Shown here piece by piece: positions 44,671 to 54,593 of a stretch of DNA of 64,000 nt. Position numbers and translations under genes: made by a program. Location: contig JAABRR010000005.1 of the NCBI GenBank assembly GCA_011390785.1, positions 1-64,000 of the forward strand, read 5' to 3'. How positions within the stretch are numbered: position 1 is the first letter of the stretch; every line of letters starts with the position of its first letter. The DNA comes from Sphingobacteriia bacterium (lineage in GTDB: Bacteria > Bacteroidota > Bacteroidia > Bacteroidales > UBA7960). Under the pieces are notes generated by a model. The model had not been told where the DNA came from and made no database searches. It saw nothing but the letters and a program-made list of their open reading frames with translations.

Positions 44671-47037
44671 TTGTCAAATAAAATTTTATATATAACGGTT
44701 TCCCTGCTGATAACTGTTCTGTTTTTTTCCTGCAGCCCTGCCAGGCGCCTATCAGAAGGAGAGAGCCTGTTAAACAGAAACCGAATTAAAATTCAGGATG
44801 CCCAGGTTAAGCGTTCAGATCTTAATCCCTATTTCAGGCAAGAACCTAACAGAAGAATTATGGGGGTATTCAGATTCCATTTGCAGGTTTATAATTTTGC
44901 AGATGGTTTTAAGGAAAACAGGTTTACTTCGTGGATGAAAAATACCATTGGCGAGCCTCCGGTTATTTATAACAGAACGCTTACCGCAAATACGCGGGCC
45001 CAATTTGAATTGTACATGCAATCAAAAGGGTATTTTAATGCTGATGTTGATTACTTTGAAAAAAAAGTTGGTAAAAAGTTGAATGTTACCTATTCCATAA
45101 CCGGGGAAAAGCCTTATACAATAAGAAATATTAGTTATGCTATCGAAGATTCCTATATTTTACATCATATTAAGAGCGATAAAAATAATTCACTTATTAT
45201 AGAAAACGATAGATATGATGCTGATTTACTTAATGATGAGCGAAATCGAATAGCCAGAGATCTAAGAGATGATGGTTTTTTTCAGTTTTCCCGCGATTTT
45301 ATTTTTTTTGAAGTTGACAGCAACCTTAATAGCCACCAGGTGGATATTGTATTAAGAGTTAATAACATAACATTGGATCAACCGGAAACAAAAAGCAATG
45401 ATACAACGGCAGAAAATACGCTAAGACATAAGCGTTTTCTCATCAATCAGGTTACAATTTTGCCAAATTTTTCAGTAATAGCATCCAATGTAACACGCAA
45501 TGATACAACAGTTTATACCCAACGCGGGCGAAGAAACCTGCCTGATTATAAATACAGTTTTTTGCACAGCGAACCCTTAAAAATCAGGCCAGCGGTAATA
45601 GCTAATCATTTGATGATAAATCCAGGTGAATTCTTTAAAATATCCAATGTTGAGCAAACCTATTCTTTCCTTTCGGAAATGCGTAATTATCGGCTCATAA
45701 ATCTTCAGTTTCAGCCAACAGACAATCCTGTTAATGGGATATCCAATGATACGATCGGGTTTTTAAATGCAACAGTGCAATTAAATCGCTCTGCAGCAAA
45801 TGCATTTACTGTAGAAGCTGAAGGGTTAAATACTGCCGGAAACCTGGGTATAGCTTCCAATATTTTGTATCAAAACAGGAATGTTTTTGGGGGTGCCGAG
45901 ATTTTTAATCTCCGACTAAAAGGAGCCCTGGAGGTGTCGGGCGAAACAGCAGCAAGTGAAGTAATACAAAGATTACCTTTTAATACTCTTGAATTAGGCG
46001 CCGAAGTAGGTGTTGATTTCCCCAAACTTTTATTCCCAGTTAATATTCAAAGATTATCGAGAAACTCACGTCCAAAAAGCAGTATTGTTGCCGGTATAAA
46101 CTTCAGGCAGCGGCCCGATTATACACGTTACATCCTTAATCTGAACTACGGTTTTGAGTGGAATGAAACCTCACGCAAAAAACATTTTATGAACCCGATT
46201 GAGATCAGTTCAGTCAGGGTGTTTAACGATTCAATTCTAAGAGCCAATATTCCAAATGCTAACCCACTTATTCTTAGTAGATTCAGAGATCATTTTATTC
46301 TTGGGCTTAAATATACCTACGTTTACAACACCCAGGTTGTCGGACGTATTCAGGACTTTTCTTATTTACGCACCAATTTTGAATCTGCAGGTAATTTACT
46401 CAATCTTTTAGCCAAAGAACTAAGTCTTGGTATTGATTATAATGGCAGCTACAATATATTTGAAATTCCATTTTCTCAGTTTGTTAAGGCGGATGCTGAT
46501 TACAGGTTTTACCGGGTTTTAGATTCTGATCAAACCTTTGTATTTCGCATAATGGGTGGAGTAGGTGTGCCTTATGGTAATGTAAGGGTTTTACCTTTTA
46601 TAAAAAGTTTCTATGGTGGTGGAGCCAATGGTTTACGGGCCTGGAAAATCTATACTTTAGGTCCAGGCAGCTATGCAGGTACCGATGAAGTGCGTTTCGA
46701 CCGATACGGTGATATCAAACTGGAAGCCAACCTTGAATACCGTTTTAAGTTTTACAGTTTTTGGCATGGAGCGTTTTTTATTGATGCGGGCAATGTTTGG
46801 TTCGTGAGAGAAAATGAACAGTTTCCAGGTGGAGAATTTAGGTTCTCAAAACTTGCTAATGACCTTGCTATTGGCGGAGGCTTTGGTTTAAGATTGGATT
46901 TTAGTTTTTTTATTTTGAGGGTTGATGGTGCTGTGCCATTCAAAGATCCTTCTGAGCCTGCAGCACAACAATGGATTTCTGGCTGGCCATCTTTAAAGAG
47001 ATTTAATATTAATCTGGGTATCGGTTATCCATTCTGA
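44671..47037 (+). CDS. tamL: TamL-type BamA/TamA family outer-membrane lipoprotein
   Basis: The product has 788 residues. The N-terminus is a lipoprotein signal (LLITVLFFSCSPARRL), the mark of the Bacteroidota variant of TamA, which with TamB helps build the outer membrane. POTRA-like repeats fill about 30-400 (YTIRNISYAIED, FKISNVEQTYSFLSEMRNYRLINL) and a 16-strand barrel 400-788, with the lid-lock region GGANGLRAW near 650. The start codon seems to be TTG at 44671; no ATG lies between it and the signal. No tamB gene is next to it here; the helicase follows after 23 bp. Confidence 0.87.
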   Translation: MSNKILYITVSLLITVLFFSCSPARRLSEGESLLNRNRIKIQDAQVKRSDLNPYFRQEPNRRIMGVFRFHLQVYNFADGFKENRFTSWMKNTIGEPPVIYNRTLTANTRAQFELYMQSKGYFNADVDYFEKKVGKKLNVTYSITGEKPYTIRNISYAIEDSYILHHIKSDKNNSLIIENDRYDADLLNDERNRIARDLRDDGFFQFSRDFIFFEVDSNLNSHQVDIVLRVNNITLDQPETKSNDTTAENTLRHKRFLINQVTILPNFSVIASNVTRNDTTVYTQRGRRNLPDYKYSFLHSEPLKIRPAVIANHLMINPGEFFKISNVEQTYSFLSEMRNYRLINLQFQPTDNPVNGISNDTIGFLNATVQLNRSAANAFTVEAEGLNTAGNLGIASNILYQNRNVFGGAEIFNLRLKGALEVSGETAASEVIQRLPFNTLELGAEVGVDFPKLLFPVNIQRLSRNSRPKSSIVAGINFRQRPDYTRYILNLNYGFEWNETSRKKHFMNPIEISSVRVFNDSILRANIPNANPLILSRFRDHFILGLKYTYVYNTQVVGRIQDFSYLRTNFESAGNLLNLLAKELSLGIDYNGSYNIFEIPFSQFVKADADYRFYRVLDSDQTFVFRIMGGVGVPYGNVRVLPFIKSFYGGGANGLRAWKIYTLGPGSYAGTDEVRFDRYGDIKLEANLEYRFKFYSFWHGAFFIDAGNVWFVRENEQFPGGEFRFSKLANDLAIGGGFGLRLDFSFFILRVDGAVPFKDPSEPAAQQWISGWPSLKRFNINLGIGYPF

Positions 47038-47060
47038 TTAACCATACAACAAAATACAGA

Positions 47061-48491
47061 ATGCTAACAAAAGAAGAATTTGTAAATATATTTCTCGAAA
47101 CTTTTCCCCATGATCCTACCGAAGATCAGCATAAGCTCATTTCAGGTTTATCCGACTTTCTTGTATCTTCTAAACAGTTATCATTATTCGTTTTAAGAGG
47201 TTATGCTGGTACAGGAAAAACATCCATGGTGTCGAACCTGGTAAAAGTACTGCCAAAATTAAATGTCGCAAGCGCATTGCTTGCTCCTACAGGGCGTGCT
47301 GCAAAAGTTCTTGCCTCTTATTCTGGAAAACCTGCCTACACGATCCACAGAAAAATATACAGCCTTAAAGAAACTAATGATGGAGGTATATCTTTCTCTA
47401 TTGTGCCCAATAAACATGTTGATACTTTGTTTATTGTTGATGAGGCTTCTATGATTTCTGTGGCGCAGAACAATAATGATTTTTCAGTATTTAACCAGAG
47501 AAACTTGCTTCACGATTTAATAGAATATGTGTATAGTGGCGAAAATTGCAGGTTGATACTGATTGGCGATACAGCGCAGTTACCGCCAGTAAAATGTGAA
47601 GAAAGTCCGGCTCTTAACATCCAATATTTAAAGAATTCTTTTCATCTCGATATTCTTTTTACTGAACTAACGCAGGTTGTGAGGCAGGAAGAGGGGAGTG
47701 GAATATTACACAACGCCACCCTTGTAAGAGAAAAAGTTAACCTTAACGAAGATGGCTTTATTTCATTACAGCTGAATGGTTTTTCAGATTTAAAGCGCCT
47801 TGCCGGAACAGATGCAGCCGATTACATTACTGAAGCTTTTTCATCGCGCGATTTCGAAAACAGCATTATTGTATGCAGAAGTAACAAAAGAGCTAATCTG
47901 TATAATCAGTTTATAAGACAGCGGGTGTTATTCCGTGAAGAAGAAATTAGTGCAGGAGATCTTATAATGGTAGTTAAGAACAACTATTTCTGGCTCCCCA
48001 AAGATTCTCAGGCAGGTTTTATTGCTAATGGTGATATTGCTGAAGTGCTAAGAATTCAGCGCATTACAGAATTATATGGTTTTCGATTTGCGCAGATAAC
48101 CATTCGATTACTAGATTACCCTGAACAACCTGATATTGATGTTAATGTAATGCTCGATACTTTAAACATTGATGGGCCGGCCTTAAATTTTGATGATGCT
48201 AATAAACTTTATCATGAGGTTAGCCTGGATTATGAAGACGAACCCAACAAAAGAAAAAGATTAGCATTAATAAAAAAGAACCCCTATATAAATGCTTTGC
48301 AAATAAAATTTGCCTACGCCTTAACATGTCATAAAGCGCAGGGCGGACAGTGGGAAAATGTCTTTGTGGAAATGGGATACATTCCCCAAAAAATGCCCGA
48401 TATTCAATACCACAGATGGCTTTATACTGCCTTTACACGTGCCACAACAAGGTTATACCTTATCGGGTTCCCGGACGAGTTTTTCGGCTAA
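47061..48491 (+). CDS. RecD/UvrD-like ATP-dependent DNA helicase
   Basis: This 476-residue superfamily 1 helicase has Walker A GYAGTGKTS at residues 47-55, Walker B IVDEASM, motif III GDTAQLPPV, and the C-terminal UvrD_C_2 motifs TCHKAQGGQWENV and YTAFTRATTRLYLI. RecD2-type N-terminal extensions and RecB or RecC partners are absent, so this is the short stand-alone type common in Bacteroidota. It probably acts in repair or replication restart. It follows tamL by 23 bp, but the functions look unrelated. Confidence 0.9.
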   Translation: MLTKEEFVNIFLETFPHDPTEDQHKLISGLSDFLVSSKQLSLFVLRGYAGTGKTSMVSNLVKVLPKLNVASALLAPTGRAAKVLASYSGKPAYTIHRKIYSLKETNDGGISFSIVPNKHVDTLFIVDEASMISVAQNNNDFSVFNQRNLLHDLIEYVYSGENCRLILIGDTAQLPPVKCEESPALNIQYLKNSFHLDILFTELTQVVRQEEGSGILHNATLVREKVNLNEDGFISLQLNGFSDLKRLAGTDAADYITEAFSSRDFENSIIVCRSNKRANLYNQFIRQRVLFREEEISAGDLIMVVKNNYFWLPKDSQAGFIANGDIAEVLRIQRITELYGFRFAQITIRLLDYPEQPDIDVNVMLDTLNIDGPALNFDDANKLYHEVSLDYEDEPNKRKRLALIKKNPYINALQIKFAYALTCHKAQGGQWENVFVEMGYIPQKMPDIQYHRWLYTAFTRATTRLYLIGFPDEFFG

Positions 48492-48802
48492 ATCACTATT
48501 GTCTGTGTTTGTTTCTCTTTTGGCATGTTTTATGCAACTAAATTCGTAATCCCGACAATGCATTTAAATAGTTAATTTTCTTTATATTTGTTAAAATTCA
48601 ATTAAACTGATCAACAATATAGATAAAATCAGAGTTAATTATAATTATATATTTTAATCCTTTAAAAGTCAGCTCATTGCACCTGTAAAAATTTCTTTAA
48701 CGTTTTTTATTGATGCTTTGCTTTTTATTTATCTTTATTTTTGTGCGCTTAATTAAAATTCAGTAAATCAATTACTTTCAATAACCAAAAAAACCAATAA
48801 TT
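48492..48802. other. Intergenic region with a promoter
   Basis: 311 bp of AT-rich sequence. TTTG at 48717-48720 and TATTTTTG at 48736-48743 form a promoter candidate for the next gene, with a short 15-base spacer. Nothing else is recognised; no terminator stem follows the helicase. Confidence 0.45.
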
Positions 48803-49384
48803 ATGATTCACACAGCTAAAAAAAATGTTTCCCTTTCATTTATCCTGTTTCTCTTTGCATTTTTATCCTTTACTACGGTAAAATCTTATGCCGGTTTGGA
48901 TAACCCTGAGGTGCCAGAAGAGGAAACAGAAGAAGTAACTTTTCGTTTTCCCAATGAAGATTTGGTAAGATTTTTTGATACCAACAAAGAACTTAGTACA
49001 ATAACCAAATCTATTCAGGAAAAAATGGCTGAAGCAGCCATGGCACATAATCTCACACTTGAAAGGTTTAGTCAAATTGCCAATGCTAATAAAATTGGTG
49101 CCTTACAAGGTGGGGCCTTTACCGATGCTGAAGTCGAAGCTTTTGTAGCTCTGGGTCCTGAAGTAAGTAATATTCAAAGAGAGCAACAACAACTTATCCA
49201 GGAAAAACTTAAAGAAATGGGTTTTACACCTCAATCATATCAGGATATTTTAACTGAGTATCGTACTAATCAAGATTTACAGGCTCATGTTGTAGATCTT
49301 CTGCGTGAAAGAAGGAAGCAGGAAATTTTGGAAGAAAGACGTCGTGCAGCAGAAGAAAAAGCTGCTGAAGAAGCTAATAATTAG
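48803..49384 (+). CDS. Small secreted DUF4168-like protein
   Basis: This 193-residue protein has a signal peptide (FILFLFAFLSFTTVKSYA), an acidic linker (EVPEEETEEV) and a helical domain (about 50-165). That domain contains paired segments resembling DUF4168, with a MGFTPQSYQDILTEYRTN stretch in the usual place of the conserved GLT-type motif. A charged C-terminal helix (ERRKQEILEERRRAAEEKAAEE) ends it. It is predicted to be periplasmic or outer-membrane associated. The function of DUF4168 proteins is not known. Its own promoter and strong terminator make it monocistronic. Confidence 0.75.
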   Translation: MIHTAKKNVSLSFILFLFAFLSFTTVKSYAGLDNPEVPEEETEEVTFRFPNEDLVRFFDTNKELSTITKSIQEKMAEAAMAHNLTLERFSQIANANKIGALQGGAFTDAEVEAFVALGPEVSNIQREQQQLIQEKLKEMGFTPQSYQDILTEYRTNQDLQAHVVDLLRERRKQEILEERRRAAEEKAAEEANN

Positions 49385-49411
49385 TATAGTATCTTTTTTT
49401 AATCATACAGA

Positions 49412-49436
49412 AGCCGGGTATTCCCGGCTTTTTTTA
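49412..49436 (+). terminator. Rho-independent terminator
   Basis: AGCCGGG (49412-49418) and CCCGGCT (49423-49429) form a GC-rich stem with a TATT loop and a T-run after it. Confidence 0.92.
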
Positions 49437-49638
49437 TGATTACAATTCTGCTGTCAGTATATTGCCGCACTTCTGATTTTTCTCTTTGGATAATAGCATT
49501 TTCGCAGGATTATACATTTTTTTTCTTAGCTTTACGGCTTATTTATTTTGATAAATCGATTTAGTTTATTGAGCATTAAACCGAAATATTTCTCTTTGAA
49601 TTTCATTATCTGGTGTCATTCATAATACCCCCAAAATT

Positions 49639-50571
49639 ATGCAGAAACTTTTTTTCATTCTTTTTATCTTTCTGATTACAACAGACTTTTTTAACGTCAA
49701 TGCGCAGTCCTTTTTTGTTCCTTTATATCCCCATGGGCAGGTTCCTAATTACCTTGATATTGGAGAAACTGAAGTTAGTGATTCTACCAATATTGTGAGG
49801 ATAAGAAATGTTCAGGTGCCTGACATTGAAGTTTATCTGCCTTCTAAACGCAATAGTACCGGAAAAGCTGTGATAATATGCCCGGGCGGAGGTTACAGAA
49901 TTCTAGCTTACGATTGGGAAGGTTCTGATGTAGCTAAAATGTTTAATGCGAAAGGTATTACAGCTATAGTGTTGAAATACAGATTGCCATCTTCAGCCAC
50001 AAATATAGTTCCTCACTTAACGCCTTTAATGGATGCGCAGCGCGCAATAAGGTTAGTACGTCACCATGCCAGGAAATGGAATATTGACCCAACAAAAGTA
50101 GGAATCATGGGCTTTTCCGCGGGTGGGCATCTTGCATCTACCTTATCTACTCATTTCGATTATGGTAATACTGAAAGTATCGATCCCATAGAGTCTCAAA
50201 GCTGCCGACCTGATTTTTCAATTCTGATGTATCCGGTTATTTCTGCTGATCCGGAGATCTGGCATCAAGGCTCGTTCTTAAACTTGCTGGGTGAAGACCC
50301 CGTTGGTGAATTGCTGAACTACTATTCGAATGAAAAACAGGTAACTCCTGATACTCCGCCGGCAATACTTATTCATTCTTCTGACGATACAGCAGTTCCT
50401 GTTCAAAATAGTATACGATATTACGAAGCCCTGCTGAAAAATGACATAACTGCTGAAATGCATATATACCCTTACGGCGGGCATGGATATGGCCTGGCTA
50501 TTGGGCAGGGACATCTGTCTACCTGGCCTCAGAGAGTTGTTGAGTGGTTAAACTTCCTTGATGAAAAGTAA
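49639..50571 (+). CDS. Secreted alpha/beta hydrolase (BD-FAE / acetylxylan-esterase-like)
   Basis: This 310-residue protein has a signal peptide (ending near VNAQS) and an alpha/beta hydrolase fold. The oxyanion segment is ICPGGGYRILAYDWEG, the nucleophile is Ser160 in MGFSAGGHLAS, the acid is in SSDDTAVPV and the catalytic His is in PYGGHGYG. This set matches carbohydrate esterases that remove acetyl or feruloyl groups from plant polysaccharides. It may work with the secreted GH2 enzyme at 60.5 kb, but they are not neighbours. It is 117 bp ahead of the epimerase-like gene on the same strand. Confidence 0.88.
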   Translation: MQKLFFILFIFLITTDFFNVNAQSFFVPLYPHGQVPNYLDIGETEVSDSTNIVRIRNVQVPDIEVYLPSKRNSTGKAVIICPGGGYRILAYDWEGSDVAKMFNAKGITAIVLKYRLPSSATNIVPHLTPLMDAQRAIRLVRHHARKWNIDPTKVGIMGFSAGGHLASTLSTHFDYGNTESIDPIESQSCRPDFSILMYPVISADPEIWHQGSFLNLLGEDPVGELLNYYSNEKQVTPDTPPAILIHSSDDTAVPVQNSIRYYEALLKNDITAEMHIYPYGGHGYGLAIGQGHLSTWPQRVVEWLNFLDEK

Positions 50572-50688
50572 ATTCTGTAACATTCTCCTTTTCAATAATG
50601 AAGGTTACAACAATAAATGCCTGATAGAAAACTACTTTAATAAGAATCGTGAATTTTATAATATGTTGAACTTTTCAAAACTTTAGCT

Positions 50689-51687
50689 ATGTCCAGACCT
50701 GTCACACTTTTTACTGGCCAGTGGGCCGATTTGCCCTTCGAAACTATTTGTCAAAAAACCAAAGATTTTGGTTATGATGGCATTGAAATTTGCACCTGGG
50801 GAGACCATATGGAAATCAATAAGGCCGACCAGGATTATTGCAACAACCGCAAGAAACTTTTAGAGAAGTATGGATTGAAACTTTTCACCATATCCACACA
50901 CCTTGTAGGACAATGTGTATGCGACCCTATTGATGCAAGGCATAAAGGTATCTTGCCTGATTATATCTGGGGCGATGGCGATCCTGAAGGAGTGAAGCAA
51001 CGAGCTGCCCAGGAGATAATTGAGACAGGAAAAGTTGCCAAAAGATTAGGATTGGATGTTGTTGTGGGGTTTACCGGAAGTCCTGTATGGCACTTGCTAT
51101 ATGCATTTCCTCCCACACCACAATCAATGATCGAAAACGGTTTTATAGAATTTGCCAAAAGATGGAAACCCATTCTGGATGAATATCAAAAAATGGGAGT
51201 CAGGTTTGCTTTGGAAGTACATCCAACAGAAATTGCTTTTGATATTGCTACTGCCAAACGTGCATTGAAAGCACTCGATTACCATTCGGCTTTTGGGTTT
51301 AACTATGATCCCAGCCATTTAGGTTACCAGGGTGTCGATTATGTAAAGTTTATTTACGAATTTGCCGACCGCATTTTTCATGTGCACATGAAAGATGTTC
51401 ACTGGAGCGATACCCCCAAAGATATTGGTGTTTTTGGCGGGCATACTGATTTTGGCAACAATAACCGTTTCTGGAATTTTCGAAGTATTGGCAGGGGCCG
51501 TATCGATTTTGAAAGTATCATCAGAGCACTAAATGACATTGGTTACAATGGTCCCTTATCTATTGAATGGGAAGACAGCGGTATGGATCGGGAAGCAGGA
51601 GCGCGCGAATCTTGCGAGTTTACCAAAAGGGTTGATTTTGAGCCTTCAAATGTAGCTTTTGATGATGCTATGCAGAAAAAAGAGTGA
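50689..51687 (+). CDS. Sugar phosphate isomerase/epimerase (TIM barrel)
   Basis: This 332-residue protein is a xylose-isomerase-like TIM barrel. The N-terminus runs [17 protein letters not shown]; the metal-binding residues are in [10 protein letters not shown] (Glu), [13 protein letters not shown] (Asp, His), [10 protein letters not shown] (His) and LSIEWEDSG (Glu). No signal peptide is present, so it acts in the cytosol. The exact sugar is not set by the motifs; relatives include epimerases and dehydratases of the IolE/IolH group. It lies 41 bp before ccoI but is unlikely to serve the oxidase. Confidence 0.88.
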   Translation: MSRPVTLFTGQWADLPFETICQKTKDFGYDGIEICTWGDHMEINKADQDYCNNRKKLLEKYGLKLFTISTHLVGQCVCDPIDARHKGILPDYIWGDGDPEGVKQRAAQEIIETGKVAKRLGLDVVVGFTGSPVWHLLYAFPPTPQSMIENGFIEFAKRWKPILDEYQKMGVRFALEVHPTEIAFDIATAKRALKALDYHSAFGFNYDPSHLGYQGVDYVKFIYEFADRIFHVHMKDVHWSDTPKDIGVFGGHTDFGNNNRFWNFRSIGRGRIDFESIIRALNDIGYNGPLSIEWEDSGMDREAGARESCEFTKRVDFEPSNVAFDDAMQKKE

Positions 51688-51728
51688 TAACAAGGTATTT
51701 TTTAATTATTTGAAGGAAATTCTTTTAA

Positions 51729-54113
51729 ATGAGTGAAACAAAATGCGTGCATTGTGGTGCTGATTGTGGCAATAGTCCGGTTATCTGGGATGAAAAACCA
51801 TTTTGCTGTCATGGCTGTAAAGCTGTTTACCAGATTTTGGATCAAAAGAAAATGGGGCAGTATTATGAGATACAGCCTATGTCAGGTATCCGAATAGAAA
51901 AAGGTAAAGAAACGAAACAATTCGCATTTCTTGATCTTGATGAAATCAAAGAAAAACTCCTGTTATTTAATGATGGAAATACATCCAGCGTAAAATTATT
52001 TTTGCCCGGAATACATTGTGCATCGTGTATATGGTTGCTTGAACATCTTAATACTTTACATCAGGGCATCATATACTCAAATGTAAATTTTCCTAAAAAG
52101 GAGATCTATATAACTTTCAGGAACAACGAAATTTCCCTTCGACAGATTGCCGAGTTACTGGCTGCCATTCATTATGTGCCAGAAATTACCCTTGATCAAC
52201 TGGAAGAAAAACAGAAGCCATCTGCCAATCGCAGTTTATTGGTAAAAATTGGTATTGCCAGTTTCAGCTTTCTGAATATCATGATGTATAGTTTCCCGGA
52301 GTATGTTCCGGGTGGCCATCTTCTTGAGCAGGAGTTTAAGCATGTTTTCGGTTGGTTAAGCTTTGTACTTATTCTTCCGGTAGTTTTTTATAGTGCCAAT
52401 GATTATTACCTTTCTGCATGGAAGGGGCTGAAATACAAAGTTATCAGCATCGATCTTCCCATTACATTGGGTATCATTGCTTTATTTCTACAAAGCTCTT
52501 ATGAAGTGTTCACCGGAAATGGGATTGGCTATATGGATTCTCTGGCCGGACTGTTATTCTTTCTTCTGATAGGGAAGTGGTACCAGAGCAAAACCTATGA
52601 AGCTTTATCTTTTGAGCGCGACTACAAGTCCTATTTTCCCGTGGCAGTAACAAGAATATTAAATGGGGCAGAAGAAATTATACCCATAAAGAGTTTAAAA
52701 AAGGGAGACCAGATTATTGTGCGGAATCAGGAACTAATACCTGCTGATGCCAATATTGTAAAGGGCATTGCAAATATTGATTATTCCTTTGTTACGGGCG
52801 AGGCCATGCCTGTGCCTAAAAATCCCGGTGAGTTTGTTTTTGCCGGTGGCCGGCAAATTGGCACTGCCATTGAATTGCTGGTAGAAAAAGAGGTAGAGCA
52901 AAGTTATCTAACTCAATTGTGGAACCAAAAGTCTGATAAGGATGAAGAGAGCCGGCTTAACAATACGATTAACAATGTAAGCCAATACTTTACTGCCGTT
53001 GTAATGCTGGTAGCGTCCATATCTTTTTTCTATTGGCTAATGAACGACACACCAGGAAAAGCAGTCTACGTATTTGCTTCGGTACTTATTATTGCCTGTC
53101 CGTGCGCTTTGGCACTCACCATACCCTTTACTTTCGGAAGTACAATGAGACTGTTTGGCCGCAAAGGTTTCTATATAAAAAAAACAGAAGTGATTGAACA
53201 GTTATACCGAACTACGGCTGTTGTTTTTGATAAAACAGGTACAATTACCTTAAACAGGGAAGTAACCATCAATTTTAAGGGAGATGTGCTTTCTGATGAA
53301 GACATTCAGCAAATCCGATCGGTGGTAAGACATAGCAGTCATCCGCTTAGCACTACCTTGAATGATTATTACAGAGATCATGAGCATATAACTATTTCAA
53401 CCTATGATGAATTGCCGGGGCAGGGGATTACTGCTGTTGTTGATAATTTAAGAATTAATGTAGGATCAAAAGCTTTTGTATTGGGTGAGCCGGAAAATGA
53501 AGCTACAACTGAAAGTCGCGTTTACGTAGGTATTGATGGAAAATGCAAAGGATATTTTAGTATTGGTAATCGCTACAGGAAAGGACTATATGACGTAATT
53601 CCACAATTAAGTCAGCATTATAAGCTGCACCTTTTATCGGGCGATAACGATTCGGAAAGAAACAATTTAAGAGAAATTTTTGGGCCGGAAGCTGAGCTGC
53701 ACTTTTACCAAACTCCTACGGATAAAAAAGCCTACATTAAAAAGTTGAAAGATGAGGGCTTTAAGGTGCTTATGATTGGCGATGGACTGAATGATGCCGG
53801 CGCATTGGCCGAAAGCCACACCGGGATCAGTATCGCCGATGATGTTTTCAGCTTTTCACCTGCCTGTGATGCCATACTTGAATCAAAAAGATTTGGCCAA
53901 TTGTATCATTTTCTGGCTTTTACCAAAAAAAGTTTCGGTGTTATCCGGTCAAGTTTTGTCTTATCTTTTTTTTATAACCTAATCGGGTTGTCTTTTGCAG
54001 TTACCGGTATGCTCTCACCTATTATTGCTGCTATTTTAATGCCTGTTAGTTCTGTTAGTGTGGTGGCATTTGCTACTTTCTCAATAAGGATACTTGGAGG
54101 AAAAATGAAGTAG
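51729..54113 (+). CDS. ccoI: Copper-exporting P-type ATPase for cbb3 oxidase assembly
   Basis: This 794-residue CcoI/FixI protein delivers copper needed to build cbb3 oxidase. The N-terminus has a cysteine-rich metal-binding motif (CVHCGADCG ... CCHGCKAVY) and a heavy-metal domain with GIHCASCIWLLEHL. Membrane helices follow; the transport site is CPC at residues 457-459 (IACPCALALT). Asp501 in FDKTGT is phosphorylated, and GDGLNDAGALAES is the hinge motif. Its gene leads the cco cluster, ahead of ccoS with a 126-bp gap that carries a promoter box. Confidence 0.95.
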   Translation: MSETKCVHCGADCGNSPVIWDEKPFCCHGCKAVYQILDQKKMGQYYEIQPMSGIRIEKGKETKQFAFLDLDEIKEKLLLFNDGNTSSVKLFLPGIHCASCIWLLEHLNTLHQGIIYSNVNFPKKEIYITFRNNEISLRQIAELLAAIHYVPEITLDQLEEKQKPSANRSLLVKIGIASFSFLNIMMYSFPEYVPGGHLLEQEFKHVFGWLSFVLILPVVFYSANDYYLSAWKGLKYKVISIDLPITLGIIALFLQSSYEVFTGNGIGYMDSLAGLLFFLLIGKWYQSKTYEALSFERDYKSYFPVAVTRILNGAEEIIPIKSLKKGDQIIVRNQELIPADANIVKGIANIDYSFVTGEAMPVPKNPGEFVFAGGRQIGTAIELLVEKEVEQSYLTQLWNQKSDKDEESRLNNTINNVSQYFTAVVMLVASISFFYWLMNDTPGKAVYVFASVLIIACPCALALTIPFTFGSTMRLFGRKGFYIKKTEVIEQLYRTTAVVFDKTGTITLNREVTINFKGDVLSDEDIQQIRSVVRHSSHPLSTTLNDYYRDHEHITISTYDELPGQGITAVVDNLRINVGSKAFVLGEPENEATTESRVYVGIDGKCKGYFSIGNRYRKGLYDVIPQLSQHYKLHLLSGDNDSERNNLREIFGPEAELHFYQTPTDKKAYIKKLKDEGFKVLMIGDGLNDAGALAESHTGISIADDVFSFSPACDAILESKRFGQLYHFLAFTKKSFGVIRSSFVLSFFYNLIGLSFAVTGMLSPIIAAILMPVSSVSVVAFATFSIRILGGKMK

Positions 54114-54194
54114 TATTTTCACACATATGCAAAACAGTGCTATTTAGAATTATTATAAATAAATCAGCTTCGTTTTAGCAACTATCTAATTATT

Positions 54195-54202
54195 TATATT
54201 TG
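54195..54202 (+). promoter_or_regulatory. Promoter box for ccoS and possibly ccoNO
   Basis: TATATTTG fully matches TAnnTTTG and lies 37 bases before the ccoS start. A TTTT stands at the -33 position. No FNR-like palindrome was seen. Confidence 0.5.
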
Positions 54203-54239
54203 CAGCTATTTAGGCGTAAATACGAATGAATTTACCAAA

Positions 54240-54464
54240 ATGTCGGCTATAATTTTCCTGATTTTTCTGGGTATTCTGGTAGCAGGAGGATTTCTTGCTG
54301 CTTTTATTTGGGCTGTAAGAAGCGGACAATTTGATGATGACTATTCCCCCTCTGTAAGAATGCTTTTTGATAAAGATGATATACCCTCAATAAAACCCGA
54401 ATCAGAAACAGATGAGAAGAATGAAGTTACAGAATCTGAAGAGCAGCCAGATAGAAACCAATAA
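54240..54464 (+). CDS. ccoS: Cbb3 oxidase assembly protein CcoS
   Basis: The 74-residue protein has one N-terminal membrane helix (IIFLIFLGILVAGGFLAAFIWAV), followed by the CcoS signature SGQFDDDYSPSVRML and an acidic tail. CcoS is needed for cofactor insertion into the oxidase. It sits between ccoI and ccoNO, its normal place. Confidence 0.93.
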   Translation: MSAIIFLIFLGILVAGGFLAAFIWAVRSGQFDDDYSPSVRMLFDKDDIPSIKPESETDEKNEVTESEEQPDRNQ

Positions 54465-54593
54465 GTTGACCCACTTTTTGTTAATGATTTTAGCGTGAAT
54501 TGGTCTTTCTTTGCGTTTCAGCATGCGGATAAGTAATAGGTCAAAAATTAAAAATGTAAATAAGTCAGTATAATAAATACTAAACCAGGTAAT